Shown: positions 53,999 through 63,333, counted from the first letter of the stretch. The stretch: DNA of 64,000 bases from Mycolicibacterium neworleansense (GCF_001245615.1 NZ_CWKH01000001.1:1116001-1180000), one strand, 5' to 3'. Notes: generated by a model not told the origin, from the sequence alone. Made by a program: numbers and translations.

Positions 53999-54769
53999 TC
54001 AGTGACCGCCGCAGGCGGGACAGTCGTCACGCGGTGGGCGTGGATCGCGCGGATTGTCGGGGTCGGGATCGCCGAACCACCGAGAGGGCTCATGCTCGGG
54101 GTAGGTGTCGTGCCAGGACCACCACTCGTAGGCCTTGGTCTGCGGGTATCCCGGCGGTGAATCCTCCCAGGTCTCCTGCCGGCCGAGCGCGGTCATGTCC
54201 AGGAAGTTCCACGTGTTGACGAAGGCCTCGTCGCCCCGGTTGTCGATGAAATAGGTACGGAAGATCCGGTCCCCGTCGCGGATGAACGCGTTGGTGCCGT
54301 GCCATTGGTCGACGTCGAAGTCCACGTCGAACTCCGCGCCAGGTCGCGGAACCATGGTGTACCAGGGATGGTTCCATCCCATGCGCGTCTTGATCCGTTC
54401 GATATCGGCCTGCGACCCGCGAGAGGCGTAGACCAGCGTGGTGGCGCGGGCGTTGAGGTGGGCCAGGTTGCCGATGTGGTCGGCCATCAACGAACAGCCG
54501 ACGCAACCGTGCTCTGGCCAGTCGTCCACACCCGGATCGAGAAAGGCGCGGTACACGATCAGCTGACGACGCCCGGCGAACAGGTCGAGCAGGGTGGCAC
54601 TGCCTTCGGGGCCTTCGAATTCGTAGTCCTTTTCCACCGGCGTCCATGGCATCCGCCGGCGCTGTGCTGCGAGCTTGTCCCGTGCGCGGGTGAATTCCTT
54701 CTCCTTGACCAGCATTTCTTTCAGTGCGGCTTGCCATTCCGTCGGCGGCACGATCGGTGGATTCTTCAC
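53999..54769 (-). CDS. DUF899 thioredoxin-like protein
   Basis: The 256-residue protein belongs to DUF899, a thioredoxin-fold family. It shows the family start (LKEMLVKEKEFTRARDKL), the AAQRRRMPW and KDYEF segments, and HGCVGCSLMADHIGNL with a CxxC pair. Function is unknown in most bacteria. GTG 54769 has GGGAG 6 nt upstream. It is divergent from the ArsR gene at 54874, and one of the two operator palindromes at 54809-54830 lies right upstream of its start. Confidence 0.85.
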   Translation of the reverse strand: MKNPPIVPPTEWQAALKEMLVKEKEFTRARDKLAAQRRRMPWTPVEKDYEFEGPEGSATLLDLFAGRRQLIVYRAFLDPGVDDWPEHGCVGCSLMADHIGNLAHLNARATTLVYASRGSQADIERIKTRMGWNHPWYTMVPRPGAEFDVDFDVDQWHGTNAFIRDGDRIFRTYFIDNRGDEAFVNTWNFLDMTALGRQETWEDSPPGYPQTKAYEWWSWHDTYPEHEPSRWFGDPDPDNPRDPRPPRDDCPACGGH

Positions 54770-54808
54770 AGTTGCTCCCGTCGTCAAGGCTGTCGGCGCC
54801 TGTTCAAA

Positions 54809-54830
54809 CATTCAACACTTCAGTTGAATG
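54809..54830. promoter_or_regulatory. ArsR operator 1 (CATTCAAC-N6-GTTGAATG)
   Basis: Perfect 8-bp arms separated by ACTTCA. It lies between the divergent DUF899 and ArsR starts and could control both. Confidence 0.8.
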
Positions 54831-54864
54831 ATATGTCTTCAGCACACCACGGTCCGCGGCTATA

Positions 54865-54882
54865 GTCAACAAGGTGGTTGAA
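54865..54882. promoter_or_regulatory. ArsR operator 2 (TCAAC-N6-GTTGA)
   Basis: GTCAAC-AAGGTG-GTTGAA has the same N6 spacing and core as operator 1, and overlaps the ArsR start codon. The centres are 54 bp apart, about five helical turns, which suits cooperative binding. Confidence 0.65.
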
Positions 54883-55206
54883 GATCAAGTCCTGGACCGC
54901 GCGTACTCAGCCCTGGCCGATTCGACCCGTCGCCGCCTTCTGGAGGCTCTGCGTCAGGGCGATGCCCGCATCAGCGACCTCGCCGCCCCGTTGCCGATGA
55001 CCTTCGCCGGCGTCTCGCGGCACATCGGGGTGTTGGAGGCCGCCGGTCTGGTGCAGCGCGAGGTCCGTGGCCGCGAACACTGGGTTTCGCTCAAGCAGGA
55101 CGGTTTGACGATGGCTCAGCAGTGGATGACCGAGCAGACGGAGTTCTGGTCGACCCGCGCGGATGCCCTGGCCGCACGGTTGCGCCGTAAGGCGGAACCC
55201 CGATGA
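54874..55206 (+). CDS. ArsR-family transcriptional regulator
   Basis: The 110-residue winged-helix protein has AYSALADSTRRRLLEALRQG, then LPMTFAGVSRHIGVLEAAGLV with the recognition helix. There is no metal-binding Cys motif, so it is of the kind that senses an organic molecule or works with the AHSA1 partner. The stop overlaps the AHSA1 start as ATGA. Two operators with the core TCAAC-N6-GTTGA flank and cover its start, which implies autoregulation. Confidence 0.9.
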   Translation: MVEDQVLDRAYSALADSTRRRLLEALRQGDARISDLAAPLPMTFAGVSRHIGVLEAAGLVQREVRGREHWVSLKQDGLTMAQQWMTEQTEFWSTRADALAARLRRKAEPR

Positions 55207-55646
55207 CCGAGGCGCCGACGGTCCGCGTGCGCCGCCTCATGCCCGCAACCCCCGATGTGGTGTTCGACGAATGGCTCGATCCTGAATCGCTGCGCGAGTG
55301 GATGTGCCCGCGGCCGGTGTACTGCGTCGAGGTGGCGGTCGAACCTCGGGAGGGTGGGCTCGTGCGGTTCGACATCGACGATTCCGGTTCGAGCGTGCTG
55401 ATCACCGGACAGTTCCTGATGATCGACCGGCCCCGTGTGTTGCGGTTCACCTGGAGCAACTCGGACTGGGCCGACCCGACCGTGGTCAGCATCGTCAACG
55501 TCGAGTTCGAGCCGGTCGGCGACGGGCAAACCATGATGTCGATCGAGCATTCCCTTTTGCCGCCAGAGGAATTCGACAACTTCCACAGCGGGTGGACCCT
55601 CACGTTCGAGCAGCTGGCGGCCCGCCTCGAAGGCGCCTCGACCTAG
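55203..55646 (+). CDS. AHSA1/SRPBCC-domain protein
   Basis: The 147-residue protein is an AHSA1-like START-fold domain (VRRLMPATPDVVFDEWLDP, then RFTWSNSDWADPTVVS and the C-terminal GWTLTFEQLAARLE). It is coupled to ArsR by a 4-bp overlap. The same pair is fused into one polypeptide at 27437-28204. The pair likely senses or binds a hydrophobic small molecule. A gap of 9 bp to the FAAL gene allows cotranscription with it. Confidence 0.85.
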   Translation: MTEAPTVRVRRLMPATPDVVFDEWLDPESLREWMCPRPVYCVEVAVEPREGGLVRFDIDDSGSSVLITGQFLMIDRPRVLRFTWSNSDWADPTVVSIVNVEFEPVGDGQTMMSIEHSLLPPEEFDNFHSGWTLTFEQLAARLEGAST

Positions 55647-55655
55647 ACTGCGGGC

Positions 55656-57518
55656 ATGGAAAGCGGCGCTCAGATTCAGTACGAAGCCCCGGCCGGCCTG
55701 CTCCGCATCGAGGACTGCCTGGACGAGAACGGCGGCATCGTGCTGCCCCCGGGCACCACCCTGATATCGCTGATCGACCGCAACATCGCTCACGTCGGAG
55801 ACTTGGTCGCCTACCGCTATCTGGATTTCAGCCATGCCACCGAAGAGGTCATCGAGCTGACCTGGACGCAGCTGGGGGTCCGGCTCCGAGCTGTCGCGGC
55901 GCGGCTGCAGCAGGTCGCCGCCCGCGGTGACCGCGTCGCCATCCTGGCGCCCCAGGGTCTGGACTATGTAGTGGGCTTCTTCGCCGCGATCAAGGCGGGC
56001 AACATCGCCGTGCCGCTGTTCGCCCCGGAATTGCAGGGCCACGCCGAACGCCTCGAGACCGCGTTGCTCGATTCCCGCCCCACGACGGTGCTCACCACCA
56101 CCGCCGCGGCCGTGGCCGTGCGGGAATTCCTGGCCAAGATGCCGGACTCCGCCCGCCCCCGGGTCGAGCTCATCGATGAGATACCCGATTCGGTGGGCGA
56201 CGATTTCACCCCGATCCCGGTCGATCCGGACGACATCTCCCACCTGCAGTACACCTCGGGTTCGACGCGGCCGCCGGTGGGAGTGGAGATCACTCACCGT
56301 GCGGTCGGCACCAACCTGTTGCAGATGATCCTGTCCATCGACCTGCTGAACCGAAACACCCACGGCCTCAGTTGGTTACCGCTCTATCACGACATGGGCC
56401 TGTCGATGATCGGGTTTCCCGCGGTCTACGGCGGGCATTCGACGCTGATGTCACCGACGGCGTTCATCCGGCGTCCCCAAAGGTGGATCCGTGCGATGTC
56501 CGACGCCTCGAAGCACGGGCGCGTGATCACTGCCGCACCGAACTTCGCTTACGAGTGGACGGCCCAGCGCGGCGTGCCCGCTGCGGGGGAGGACATCGAC
56601 CTGAGCAACGTGGTGCTAATCATCGGGTCGGAGCCGGTGATCCCCGAGGTGATAACGGCCTTCAACGAGGCGTTCGCGCCGCATGGGCTACCGCCGACCG
56701 CGTTCAAACCGTCGTACGGTATCGCCGAGGCGACGCTGCTGATCTCGACCATCGCACCGGCCGAGCAGGCTTCCGTGGTCTATTTCGACCGCGAGCAGCT
56801 TGCCCTCGGGCGGGCTGTCCGCGTCAGCGCACATGCCGAGGGCGCCGTCGCGCATGTGTCGTGTGGCCACCCGGCCCGCAGCCTGTGGGCGGTTATCGTC
56901 GACCCCACCACGGCCGATGGGCTCGCCGCGGAACTGCCTGACGGCGAAGTGGGCGAAATCTGGTTGCACGGCAACAACATCGGGCGTGGCTACTGGGGAC
57001 GGCCTGAGGAGACTCAGAAGACATTCGGGGTGTCACTGCATTCGCGCCTTGCCTCAGATAGCCACGCCGAGGGGCTGCCGGAGCACGCCACCTGGCTGCG
57101 TACCGGCGATCTCGGCGTCTATTTCGAGGGGCAGTTCTACGTGACCGGGCGGATGGCGGACCTGGTTCGGATGGGCGGTCGCAGCCACTACCCACAGGAC
57201 ATCGAGGCGACCGTGGCGGAAGCCTCGCCGCTGGTCCGGCGCGGCTACGTCACGGCGTTCACCGTGACCCCGGATGCCGGCGCGGACGGTGACGGCGCCG
57301 CGCTGGTGGTCATCGCCGAACGGGCAGCCGGCACCGGTCGCGCCGACCCGCAGGAGGCGAGCGAGGCCATCCGGGCGGCGGTGGCCCACCGGCACGGATT
57401 GACCGTCGCTGATCTGCAGTTCCTGCCGGCGGGGGCGATTCCGCGGACCACGAGCGGCAAGCTGGCCCGGGTGGCCTGTCGCGCCGAATATCTGGAGGGC
57501 ACATTGGGCGTGCGGTGA
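55656..57518 (+). CDS. Long-chain fatty acyl-AMP ligase-type FadD protein
   Basis: The 620-residue adenylate-forming enzyme belongs to the FadD/FAAL group. It has SHLQYTSGSTRPPVGVEITH, the GYWGRPEETQKTFG insertion region, a TWLRTGDLGVYFEGQFYVTGR segment, and the C-terminal ARVACRAEYLEG after a Lys in TSGKLARV. FAALs load fatty acids as AMP esters onto polyketide synthases. No PKS lies in this window, and the partner may be elsewhere. It is 9 bp after the AHSA1 gene. Confidence 0.85.
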   Translation: MESGAQIQYEAPAGLLRIEDCLDENGGIVLPPGTTLISLIDRNIAHVGDLVAYRYLDFSHATEEVIELTWTQLGVRLRAVAARLQQVAARGDRVAILAPQGLDYVVGFFAAIKAGNIAVPLFAPELQGHAERLETALLDSRPTTVLTTTAAAVAVREFLAKMPDSARPRVELIDEIPDSVGDDFTPIPVDPDDISHLQYTSGSTRPPVGVEITHRAVGTNLLQMILSIDLLNRNTHGLSWLPLYHDMGLSMIGFPAVYGGHSTLMSPTAFIRRPQRWIRAMSDASKHGRVITAAPNFAYEWTAQRGVPAAGEDIDLSNVVLIIGSEPVIPEVITAFNEAFAPHGLPPTAFKPSYGIAEATLLISTIAPAEQASVVYFDREQLALGRAVRVSAHAEGAVAHVSCGHPARSLWAVIVDPTTADGLAAELPDGEVGEIWLHGNNIGRGYWGRPEETQKTFGVSLHSRLASDSHAEGLPEHATWLRTGDLGVYFEGQFYVTGRMADLVRMGGRSHYPQDIEATVAEASPLVRRGYVTAFTVTPDAGADGDGAALVVIAERAAGTGRADPQEASEAIRAAVAHRHGLTVADLQFLPAGAIPRTTSGKLARVACRAEYLEGTLGVR

Positions 57519-57544
57519 CCGTTCACCGCAGGCATGCTGCTGGT

Positions 57545-58000
57545 ATGAGCAGAGACGAGATCACCGCCGCGATTGTGGAAGCCCGCCTGACCAAGGGTTT
57601 GACGTGGCAGCAGTTGGCCGATGCCATCGACAAGCCGGTGGTGTGGACGGTGTCCGCCCTGCTCGGGCAGCATCCGATCCCGGCCGAATCGGGGAGGATC
57701 ATCGTGGACCTGCTGGGGCTGGACGAGTCGGTGATTCCGGTGCTGGCCGCGGTACCGATGCGCGGTGGATTGCCGACGGCGGTGCCCACCGATCCGACGA
57801 TCTACCGGTTCTATGAGGCTCTCCAGGTCTACGGTGGCGCACTCAAGGAACTCATCCACGAGCAGTTCGGGGACGGGATCATGAGCGCCATCAACTTCAG
57901 CCTCGACGTGCAGCGCAAGCCGCACCCCGCCGGCGACCGCGTGGTGGTGACATTCGACGGTAAGTTCCTTCCGTACGACTGGACTGCCGCGGAGAAGTAG
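57545..58000 (+). CDS. cynS: Cyanase (cyanate hydratase)
   Basis: The 151-residue enzyme hydrolyses cyanate with bicarbonate to ammonia and CO2. The catalytic residues are R88, E91 and S114 (IYRFYEAL and GIMSAINFS), each offset by 8 from E. coli R96, E99 and S122. The N-terminal helix-turn-helix-like part (WQQLADAIDKPVVWTVSALL) is typical. The ATG at 57545 is the start that fits the family length. No cynT carbonic anhydrase or transporter is adjacent. Confidence 0.95.
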   Translation: MSRDEITAAIVEARLTKGLTWQQLADAIDKPVVWTVSALLGQHPIPAESGRIIVDLLGLDESVIPVLAAVPMRGGLPTAVPTDPTIYRFYEALQVYGGALKELIHEQFGDGIMSAINFSLDVQRKPHPAGDRVVVTFDGKFLPYDWTAAEK

Positions 58001-58022
58001 AACTCGCTGCTAGCTTGCAGGC

Positions 58023-58679
58023 GTGAGCCAGTTTTCGGATTCGTGGACGGCACTGCGGCTGGCGGTGGCCGGGCTGGCACCACAGGATTTCGCCCAGCCC
58101 TCCGGTTGTGCCGGATGGCTGATCCGAGATTTGGTGTGCCACCTCATCATTGATGCCCAGGACGTGTTGATCACACTGGCCACGCCCGTCGGTGCCGAAC
58201 CGACCCGCAGTGCACTGACCTACTGGGAGGTGTCCGGCACACCTCCCGACGGTGCGGATCCCTTGGCCGCGCTGACCGTCCGGCTGGCCGCCGCATACGA
58301 GGATCCGGCGCTGCTCAAATTCCATCTCGACGACGTGGGTTCGGCTGCCGGCCGGGCGGCTGACCTGGCCGACCCGGCAGGGCGGGTGGCCACGCAGGGG
58401 CAGGTGCTCACCGTGGCCGACTACCTCGATGCCTACGTCCTGGAATGGACGCTGCATCACCTGGATCTGGTGGCACAGCTGCCGACGGTGGCCGGCCCGC
58501 CCACGGCGGGGCTGGCCCGGTCACGGGCGATGTTCGAGGCCATCACCGGTGTCCGGTTCCCGGCGACGCTCGCGGATGCGGACGCGTTGTCGGTCGGCAC
58601 GGGCCGACGGGACCCCACGGCTTCGGAGATGGCCGGTCTCGGAGAGGCGGCCGCGCGGCTGCCGTTCGTCCTGGGCTGA
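58023..58679 (+). CDS. Mycothiol-dependent maleylpyruvate isomerase-type (DinB-like) protein
   Basis: The 218-residue helical protein is of the MDMPI/DinB superfamily: an early WLIRDLVCHLIIDAQDVL metal-site region with His, and VLEWTLHHLDLVAQLP with the His-His pair. These ligands suggest a divalent metal. Members include mycothiol-dependent isomerases and S-transferases, matching a mycobacterial host. The exact substrate is unknown. It begins 22 bp after cynS and may be cotranscribed. Confidence 0.78.
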   Translation: MSQFSDSWTALRLAVAGLAPQDFAQPSGCAGWLIRDLVCHLIIDAQDVLITLATPVGAEPTRSALTYWEVSGTPPDGADPLAALTVRLAAAYEDPALLKFHLDDVGSAAGRAADLADPAGRVATQGQVLTVADYLDAYVLEWTLHHLDLVAQLPTVAGPPTAGLARSRAMFEAITGVRFPATLADADALSVGTGRRDPTASEMAGLGEAAARLPFVLG

Positions 58680-58751
58680 TGCGAGCCCTGGCCAAGTGGG
58701 CCGCCGACGGTCGATGATTACCTGACATCAGACGGCGACGGTAAGGATCCC

Positions 58752-59765
58752 ATGTCTACTCATCGAGCTGTACACGTTCAGTCCTCCGGCGGCGCCCTGG
58801 AACTCGTTGACGCGCAGACCGTCTCACCGGATCGGGGCCAGGTCCGGGTGGCCGTCGCCGCGTGCGGGGTCTGCGGTACCGATCAGGCCATCGTCAACGG
58901 TGGGTTCCCGGGTATGTCCTGGCCGGTGACCCCTGGCCACGAGATCGCGGGCACGATCGCCGAAGTCGGCGCCGGTGTCACCGATTTCGCGGTAGGGGAC
59001 CGGGTCGCGATCGGCTGGTTCGGCGGACACTGCGGGCTCTGCATTCCGTGTCGCAAGGGCTTGTTCATCCACTGCGAGGTGGGTCAGATTCCCAGCCTGC
59101 ATTACCCGGGCGGCTATGCGGAATCGGTGACGGTGCCGGCCAATGCGCTCGCCCGGATTCCCGATGAACTCTCTTTCGCCGAGGCCGCTCCGATGGGATG
59201 CGCGGGGGTGACGACCTACAACGCGCTTCGCCACACGCGAGCTCTTCCGGGAGACGTGGTTGCGGTGCTCGGCGTCGGCGGCCTGGGTCACCTCGGGCTG
59301 CAGTTCGCCGCCGCGATGGGCTTCGAGACGGTGGCGATCGCCCGAGGCCCCGGCAAGGAGGCGGACGCCCGTTCGCTGGGTGCCAGGCACTACATCGACT
59401 CGACCGCCGGCGATGTCAGCGCGGCGCTGCGTGACATGGGCGGCGCGGCCGTGGTCCTGGCCACCGTGGGCAACTCGCAGGCGATGGCGGAGACGATCGG
59501 CGGGCTCGCGCCGCGGGGCGAGCTGGTGGCAATCGGTGTCTCGGCCGATCCGCTGCCGATCAGTCCTGTGCAACTGATCCAGCCGGCGCTCACCATCTCC
59601 GGCCACCCGTCCGGAACGGCTCGCGACGTCGAGGAGACCATGCATTTCGCGGTGCTGTCGGGGGTCCGCGCCCGGATCGAGGAGCGTCCGCTGGCCGAGG
59701 CGGCGAGCGCCTACGCGGCGATGGCGCAGGGGCAGGCGCGCTACCGCATGGTCTTGACGAACTGA
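58752..59765 (+). CDS. Zinc-dependent alcohol dehydrogenase
   Basis: The 337-residue MDR enzyme has the catalytic zinc region CGVCGTDQ and GHEIAG, and the structural zinc cysteines in HCGLCIPCRKGLFIHC (four Cys). The cofactor motif is VLGVGGLGHLGLQ (GxGxxG). The loop residues after it (IARGPGKEADAR) suggest NADP or NAD and do not decide. Substrate unknown; the length and style fit small-alcohol or formaldehyde-type ADHs. Confidence 0.88.
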   Translation: MSTHRAVHVQSSGGALELVDAQTVSPDRGQVRVAVAACGVCGTDQAIVNGGFPGMSWPVTPGHEIAGTIAEVGAGVTDFAVGDRVAIGWFGGHCGLCIPCRKGLFIHCEVGQIPSLHYPGGYAESVTVPANALARIPDELSFAEAAPMGCAGVTTYNALRHTRALPGDVVAVLGVGGLGHLGLQFAAAMGFETVAIARGPGKEADARSLGARHYIDSTAGDVSAALRDMGGAAVVLATVGNSQAMAETIGGLAPRGELVAIGVSADPLPISPVQLIQPALTISGHPSGTARDVEETMHFAVLSGVRARIEERPLAEAASAYAAMAQGQARYRMVLTN

Positions 59766-59913
59766 GGTATCTCACCCCGCCGGTCGCCGCGAGCAGGTAG
59801 CGTCGGTACTTCGTTTGCTGGACGACGAATCGGTGGGGGCCGGGATGGCGTGGAAGCGGATGGCGACGGGTGCCCGCGGGGTTTTCTCCCGGAGGTCACG
59901 TGGTGTTGTTCGA

Positions 59914-60867
59914 ATGTTCGCTCGTGATATCTACTCTGCCCCGGTGCTTTTCACACCGGGGCGTCTCAGAACAGTGCTGTCCGCCGCGCTCGTCGTCCTG
60001 TCCTGGGGCGCAGTCGGCGCCGCGCCCGCGTCGGCTGCACCCCTGCCATCGGCGCAGATCGACTTCGGCGGGATGATGCGCACGTACCGGCTGCACCTGC
60101 CGGCCGGTGGCCCGCCTTCGGGGCTGGTCGTCAATCTGCACGCCGCCGGTTCCACCGGGGGCGAGCAGGCGGCGCTCACCCACTACGACGGGGTCGCCGA
60201 CGCGTACGGGTTCGCCGTCGTCTACCCCGACGGCATCGACTACAGCTGGGCCGACGGGCGCGGCGCCTCGGTGCCCGACCGGCAGGGGGTCGATGACGTG
60301 GGGTTCATCTCGGCCCTGGTCGACCGGCTCGTCGCTGAGAACGGCATTCCCCGGGGTCGGGTGTATGCCACAGGTCTGTCTGCCGGCGGATTCATGGCCA
60401 ACCGGCTGGCGTGTGATCGTGCCGACCTGTTCGCGGCCATCGCCCCCGTCGCCGGCACGCTCGGCACAAACGTGGGCTGCAACCCCTCGAGGCCCGTGTC
60501 GGTTCTCGCCTCGTACGGCACGGCGGACCCCATCGTGCCGTTCAACGGTGGGCCGATGACCGGGCGCGGTGGAGGCAGCACGGTGCTGTCCGGTCCGGCA
60601 ATGGTGGACCGGTGGCGCCAGATCAACGGCTGCCCGGCCCCGTCCGACGAGGCGCTGCCCAGCACCGGCGACGGCACCGAGACCCACCGCATCGCCTCCG
60701 ATGGCTGCGCCGCGGGCACCTCGGTGGTGTTCATGCGGGTCGACGGTGGCGGGCACACCTGGCCGGGCGTGCCCGAGCTGCTTCCCGCGCAGGCTGTTGG
60801 CGCAGCCAGCCGGGCCTTCGACGCCTCGGATGCCTCGGCGCAGTTCTTCGCCTCGCACGGCCGGTAG
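59914..60867 (+). CDS. Secreted polyhydroxybutyrate-depolymerase/LpqC-like esterase
   Basis: The 317-residue alpha/beta hydrolase has a signal peptide (LRTVLSAALVVLSWGAVGAA to PASA), the nucleophile motif ATGLSAGGFMAN (GxSxG), an Asp in YGTADPIVP and the His in GGGHTWPG. It matches the esterase type of PHB depolymerases and the mycobacterial LpqC. The start codon is uncertain; ATG 59914 gives a clean signal peptide, while ATG 59845 and 59860 add a basic leader. The substrate is probably an ester outside the cell. Confidence 0.82.
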   Translation: MFARDIYSAPVLFTPGRLRTVLSAALVVLSWGAVGAAPASAAPLPSAQIDFGGMMRTYRLHLPAGGPPSGLVVNLHAAGSTGGEQAALTHYDGVADAYGFAVVYPDGIDYSWADGRGASVPDRQGVDDVGFISALVDRLVAENGIPRGRVYATGLSAGGFMANRLACDRADLFAAIAPVAGTLGTNVGCNPSRPVSVLASYGTADPIVPFNGGPMTGRGGGSTVLSGPAMVDRWRQINGCPAPSDEALPSTGDGTETHRIASDGCAAGTSVVFMRVDGGGHTWPGVPELLPAQAVGAASRAFDASDASAQFFASHGR

Positions 60868-61042
60868 CCGCCAATATTCATCACGCCGGTGTTAACTCCC
60901 GACGAGGCCGGCGCCTGATCTCTGGGTGGACCGAATAACGTTGTCTACCAAGCAGATTCATGGTGCAGCCCCGGCTCGGTACGGTCAAGTGGGCAGCCCG
61001 CACGCTCCGGTGCCAAAGGGACCGTGGCGATAGGGTTTTCCT

Positions 61043-61702
61043 GTGGTGGATTGGCACAGCTGGCATGACGACTATGACCGACCCGATTCGGCCCTGGCGC
61101 ACCGTCTTCGCGCCGTGCAGGCGTTGATCCGCCAGGCGCTCGACGAGGCTCCGGCGGGTCCGCTGCATATCGTGAGCTTGTGCGCCGGTCAGGGCCGCGA
61201 CCTGCTCGAGGTGCTCGCCGAGCATCCGCGGCGCGATGACGTCCGGGCGCGTCTGGTCGAGCTGGATCCCCGCAACGCGGCGGTTGCCGCCGAGGCGGTG
61301 GCCGAACACCGGTTGTCCGGAATCGAAGTGGTGACCGGCAACGCCGCGCTCACCGATCATTACCTCGACTTGGTTCCCGCCGACATCGTGGTCGCCTGCG
61401 GCATCTTCGGCAACATCACCGATGCTGACATCGAGCGGACCATCGGCTTCTTCCCTCAGCTGGCGAAAACCGGCGCCACCGTGCTGTGGACTCGCGGGCG
61501 TACCGTCCCGGATCGGGTTCCGTTTATTCTCAACTGGTTTGACGAACTTGGATTCGACCTCATCTGGGTGTCGCCACCGGATGTGAGCTACGGGGTCGGC
61601 GCTCATCGCTTCACGGGGCGACCGGAACCATTGGCCGCCGGGGTGCAGATCTTCGACTTCGTCGGCTCAGATGTGATCCGCGCCGCCGACCGCGCCGGCT
61701 GA
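61043..61702 (+). CDS. SAM-dependent methyltransferase
   Basis: The 219-residue class I methyltransferase has motif I IVSLCAGQGRDLLEVL (AGxGxD type), motif II acidic VELDPRNAAV and a later DIVVACGIFGNITD region. The N-terminal WHSWHDDYDRPDSALA helix and the final LAAGVQIFDFVG strand complete the fold. Substrate unknown. The start is GTG 61043. It is isolated from its neighbours by 175 bp and 65 bp. Confidence 0.85.
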   Translation: MVDWHSWHDDYDRPDSALAHRLRAVQALIRQALDEAPAGPLHIVSLCAGQGRDLLEVLAEHPRRDDVRARLVELDPRNAAVAAEAVAEHRLSGIEVVTGNAALTDHYLDLVPADIVVACGIFGNITDADIERTIGFFPQLAKTGATVLWTRGRTVPDRVPFILNWFDELGFDLIWVSPPDVSYGVGAHRFTGRPEPLAAGVQIFDFVGSDVIRAADRAG

Positions 61703-61767
61703 CGACACCACGGACCGGGGACCGACTTCCACCGGCACCCGATCGTTCATCAGTACGCTTTTCAACG

Positions 61768-63324
61768 ATGACTGAGGAAGGACTGAACGGTAAGGCCCGC
61801 TTGCGCGGGGGACTGCGCATGGCCCTGCGCGGGCGCCGTGATCCGGCGCCGGTCGCCGGTCGCCGCAGCCGTACGTCGGCTGGGATGGGTGATGTCCATA
61901 CCCGCAAGGTCCTCGACCTGACGATCCGGCTCGCCGAGGTCATGCTGTCCTCAGGGTCGGGTACTGCCGATGTCGTCGCCACCACCCAGGACGTGGCTCA
62001 GGCGTACCGGCTGACCGATTGCGTCGTCGACATCACCGTCGCCACGATCATCGTGTCGGCGTTACCGACCGCCGACAGCCCGCCGGTCACGATCATGCGG
62101 GCGGTACGGGCCCGGTCCACGGATTACACCCGGCTCGCCGAACTCGACCGATTGGTGCGGCGCATCACTTCCGGCGGTATCAGCGTCGACGAGGCGCACG
62201 AGGCCATGGATGAGCTGACCGAGAGTCCGCACCCGTTCCCTCGGTGGCTGGCAACGGTCGGCTGGGCGGGCTTCGCGCTGGGCATCGCGATGCTGCTGGG
62301 CGGCAACTGGTTGACCTGTCTGCTGGCCAGCCTCACCGCCGCGCTGATCGACCGGGTCGGCAGGCTGCTGAACCGGGTCGGCACGCCGTTCTTCTTCCAG
62401 CATGCGGTCGGGGCGGCCATCGCGACGTTGATCGCGTTGGCCGCCTACCGATACACCGGTCAGGGTCTCAGTGCCCTGGTCGCCACGGGGATCGTGTTGT
62501 TGCTCTCCGGCATGACCTTGGTCGGTGCGGTGCAGGACGCGTTGACCGGCTACATGGTCACCGCGGTGGCGCGGCTCGGCGACGCGGTCTTTCTCACCGC
62601 GGGAATCGTCGTAGGCATCACCGGCGCCCTGCAGGCCGCCACGCTGCTGGGGGTGCAGATCGAACTGCATGTCAACGCGGCCGGCACGTTCATCACGCCG
62701 AGAGGACCGCTGCCGATCGTGCTGGCGGTTCTGGGTGCCGCGCTGGCCGGGATCTGCCTGACCATGGCCAGCTATGCGCCGCTTCGCTCATTGCCCACGG
62801 CCGGGCTGGCGGCCGGGCTGGCCGAGCTGACGTTGATCGGACTGGGGACCGCCGGGTTCGGCCAGTGGGCGGCGACCGGGGTGGCCGCGGTCGGGGTGGG
62901 CCTTCTGGCCACGCTGATCTCCATTCGCAGGCAGTCTCCGGCGCTGGTCACCGCCACGGCCGGGATCATGCCGATGCTGCCGGGCCTCGCGGTGTTCTGG
63001 GCGGTGTTCGCCTTCGCCGTGGACGAGAAATTCGGTGAGGGCCTGGCCCACCTGTTGACCGCGGCGGCCACGGCCTTGGCTCTCGGCAGCGGCGTGGTGA
63101 TGGGCGAGTTGCTCGGCTCGCCACTGCGTTACCGCGCCGGACGGATCGGCGATTTCTTCCGAATCGAAGGTCCACCCGGGCTGCGGCGTGCCGTGGGCCG
63201 GGTGGTGCAGCTGCAACCGACCGAGAACAGTCCGGCAGTCGGCGTGCAACGCGAAAGCGTCCCGCTGGAGGCTGCGCCGGCCGACGACTCCGAGGACGAG
63301 GACAGCGAAGAGCCCGGCCACTGA
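61768..63324 (+). CDS. Threonine/serine exporter ThrE family membrane protein
   Basis: The 518-residue protein has an N-terminal soluble ThrE domain of about 180 residues (LDLTIRLAEVMLSSGSGTAD, DITVATIIVSAL) and ten or so helices after it, in the DUF1212 plus DUF3815 arrangement. M. tuberculosis Rv3737 is a similar protein. Family members export threonine and serine. The C-terminal tail from about 475 is acidic and disordered (DDSEDEDSEEPGH). Confidence 0.88.
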   Translation: MTEEGLNGKARLRGGLRMALRGRRDPAPVAGRRSRTSAGMGDVHTRKVLDLTIRLAEVMLSSGSGTADVVATTQDVAQAYRLTDCVVDITVATIIVSALPTADSPPVTIMRAVRARSTDYTRLAELDRLVRRITSGGISVDEAHEAMDELTESPHPFPRWLATVGWAGFALGIAMLLGGNWLTCLLASLTAALIDRVGRLLNRVGTPFFFQHAVGAAIATLIALAAYRYTGQGLSALVATGIVLLLSGMTLVGAVQDALTGYMVTAVARLGDAVFLTAGIVVGITGALQAATLLGVQIELHVNAAGTFITPRGPLPIVLAVLGAALAGICLTMASYAPLRSLPTAGLAAGLAELTLIGLGTAGFGQWAATGVAAVGVGLLATLISIRRQSPALVTATAGIMPMLPGLAVFWAVFAFAVDEKFGEGLAHLLTAAATALALGSGVVMGELLGSPLRYRAGRIGDFFRIEGPPGLRRAVGRVVQLQPTENSPAVGVQRESVPLEAAPADDSEDEDSEEPGH

Positions 63325-63333
63325 CTCAGGCGG

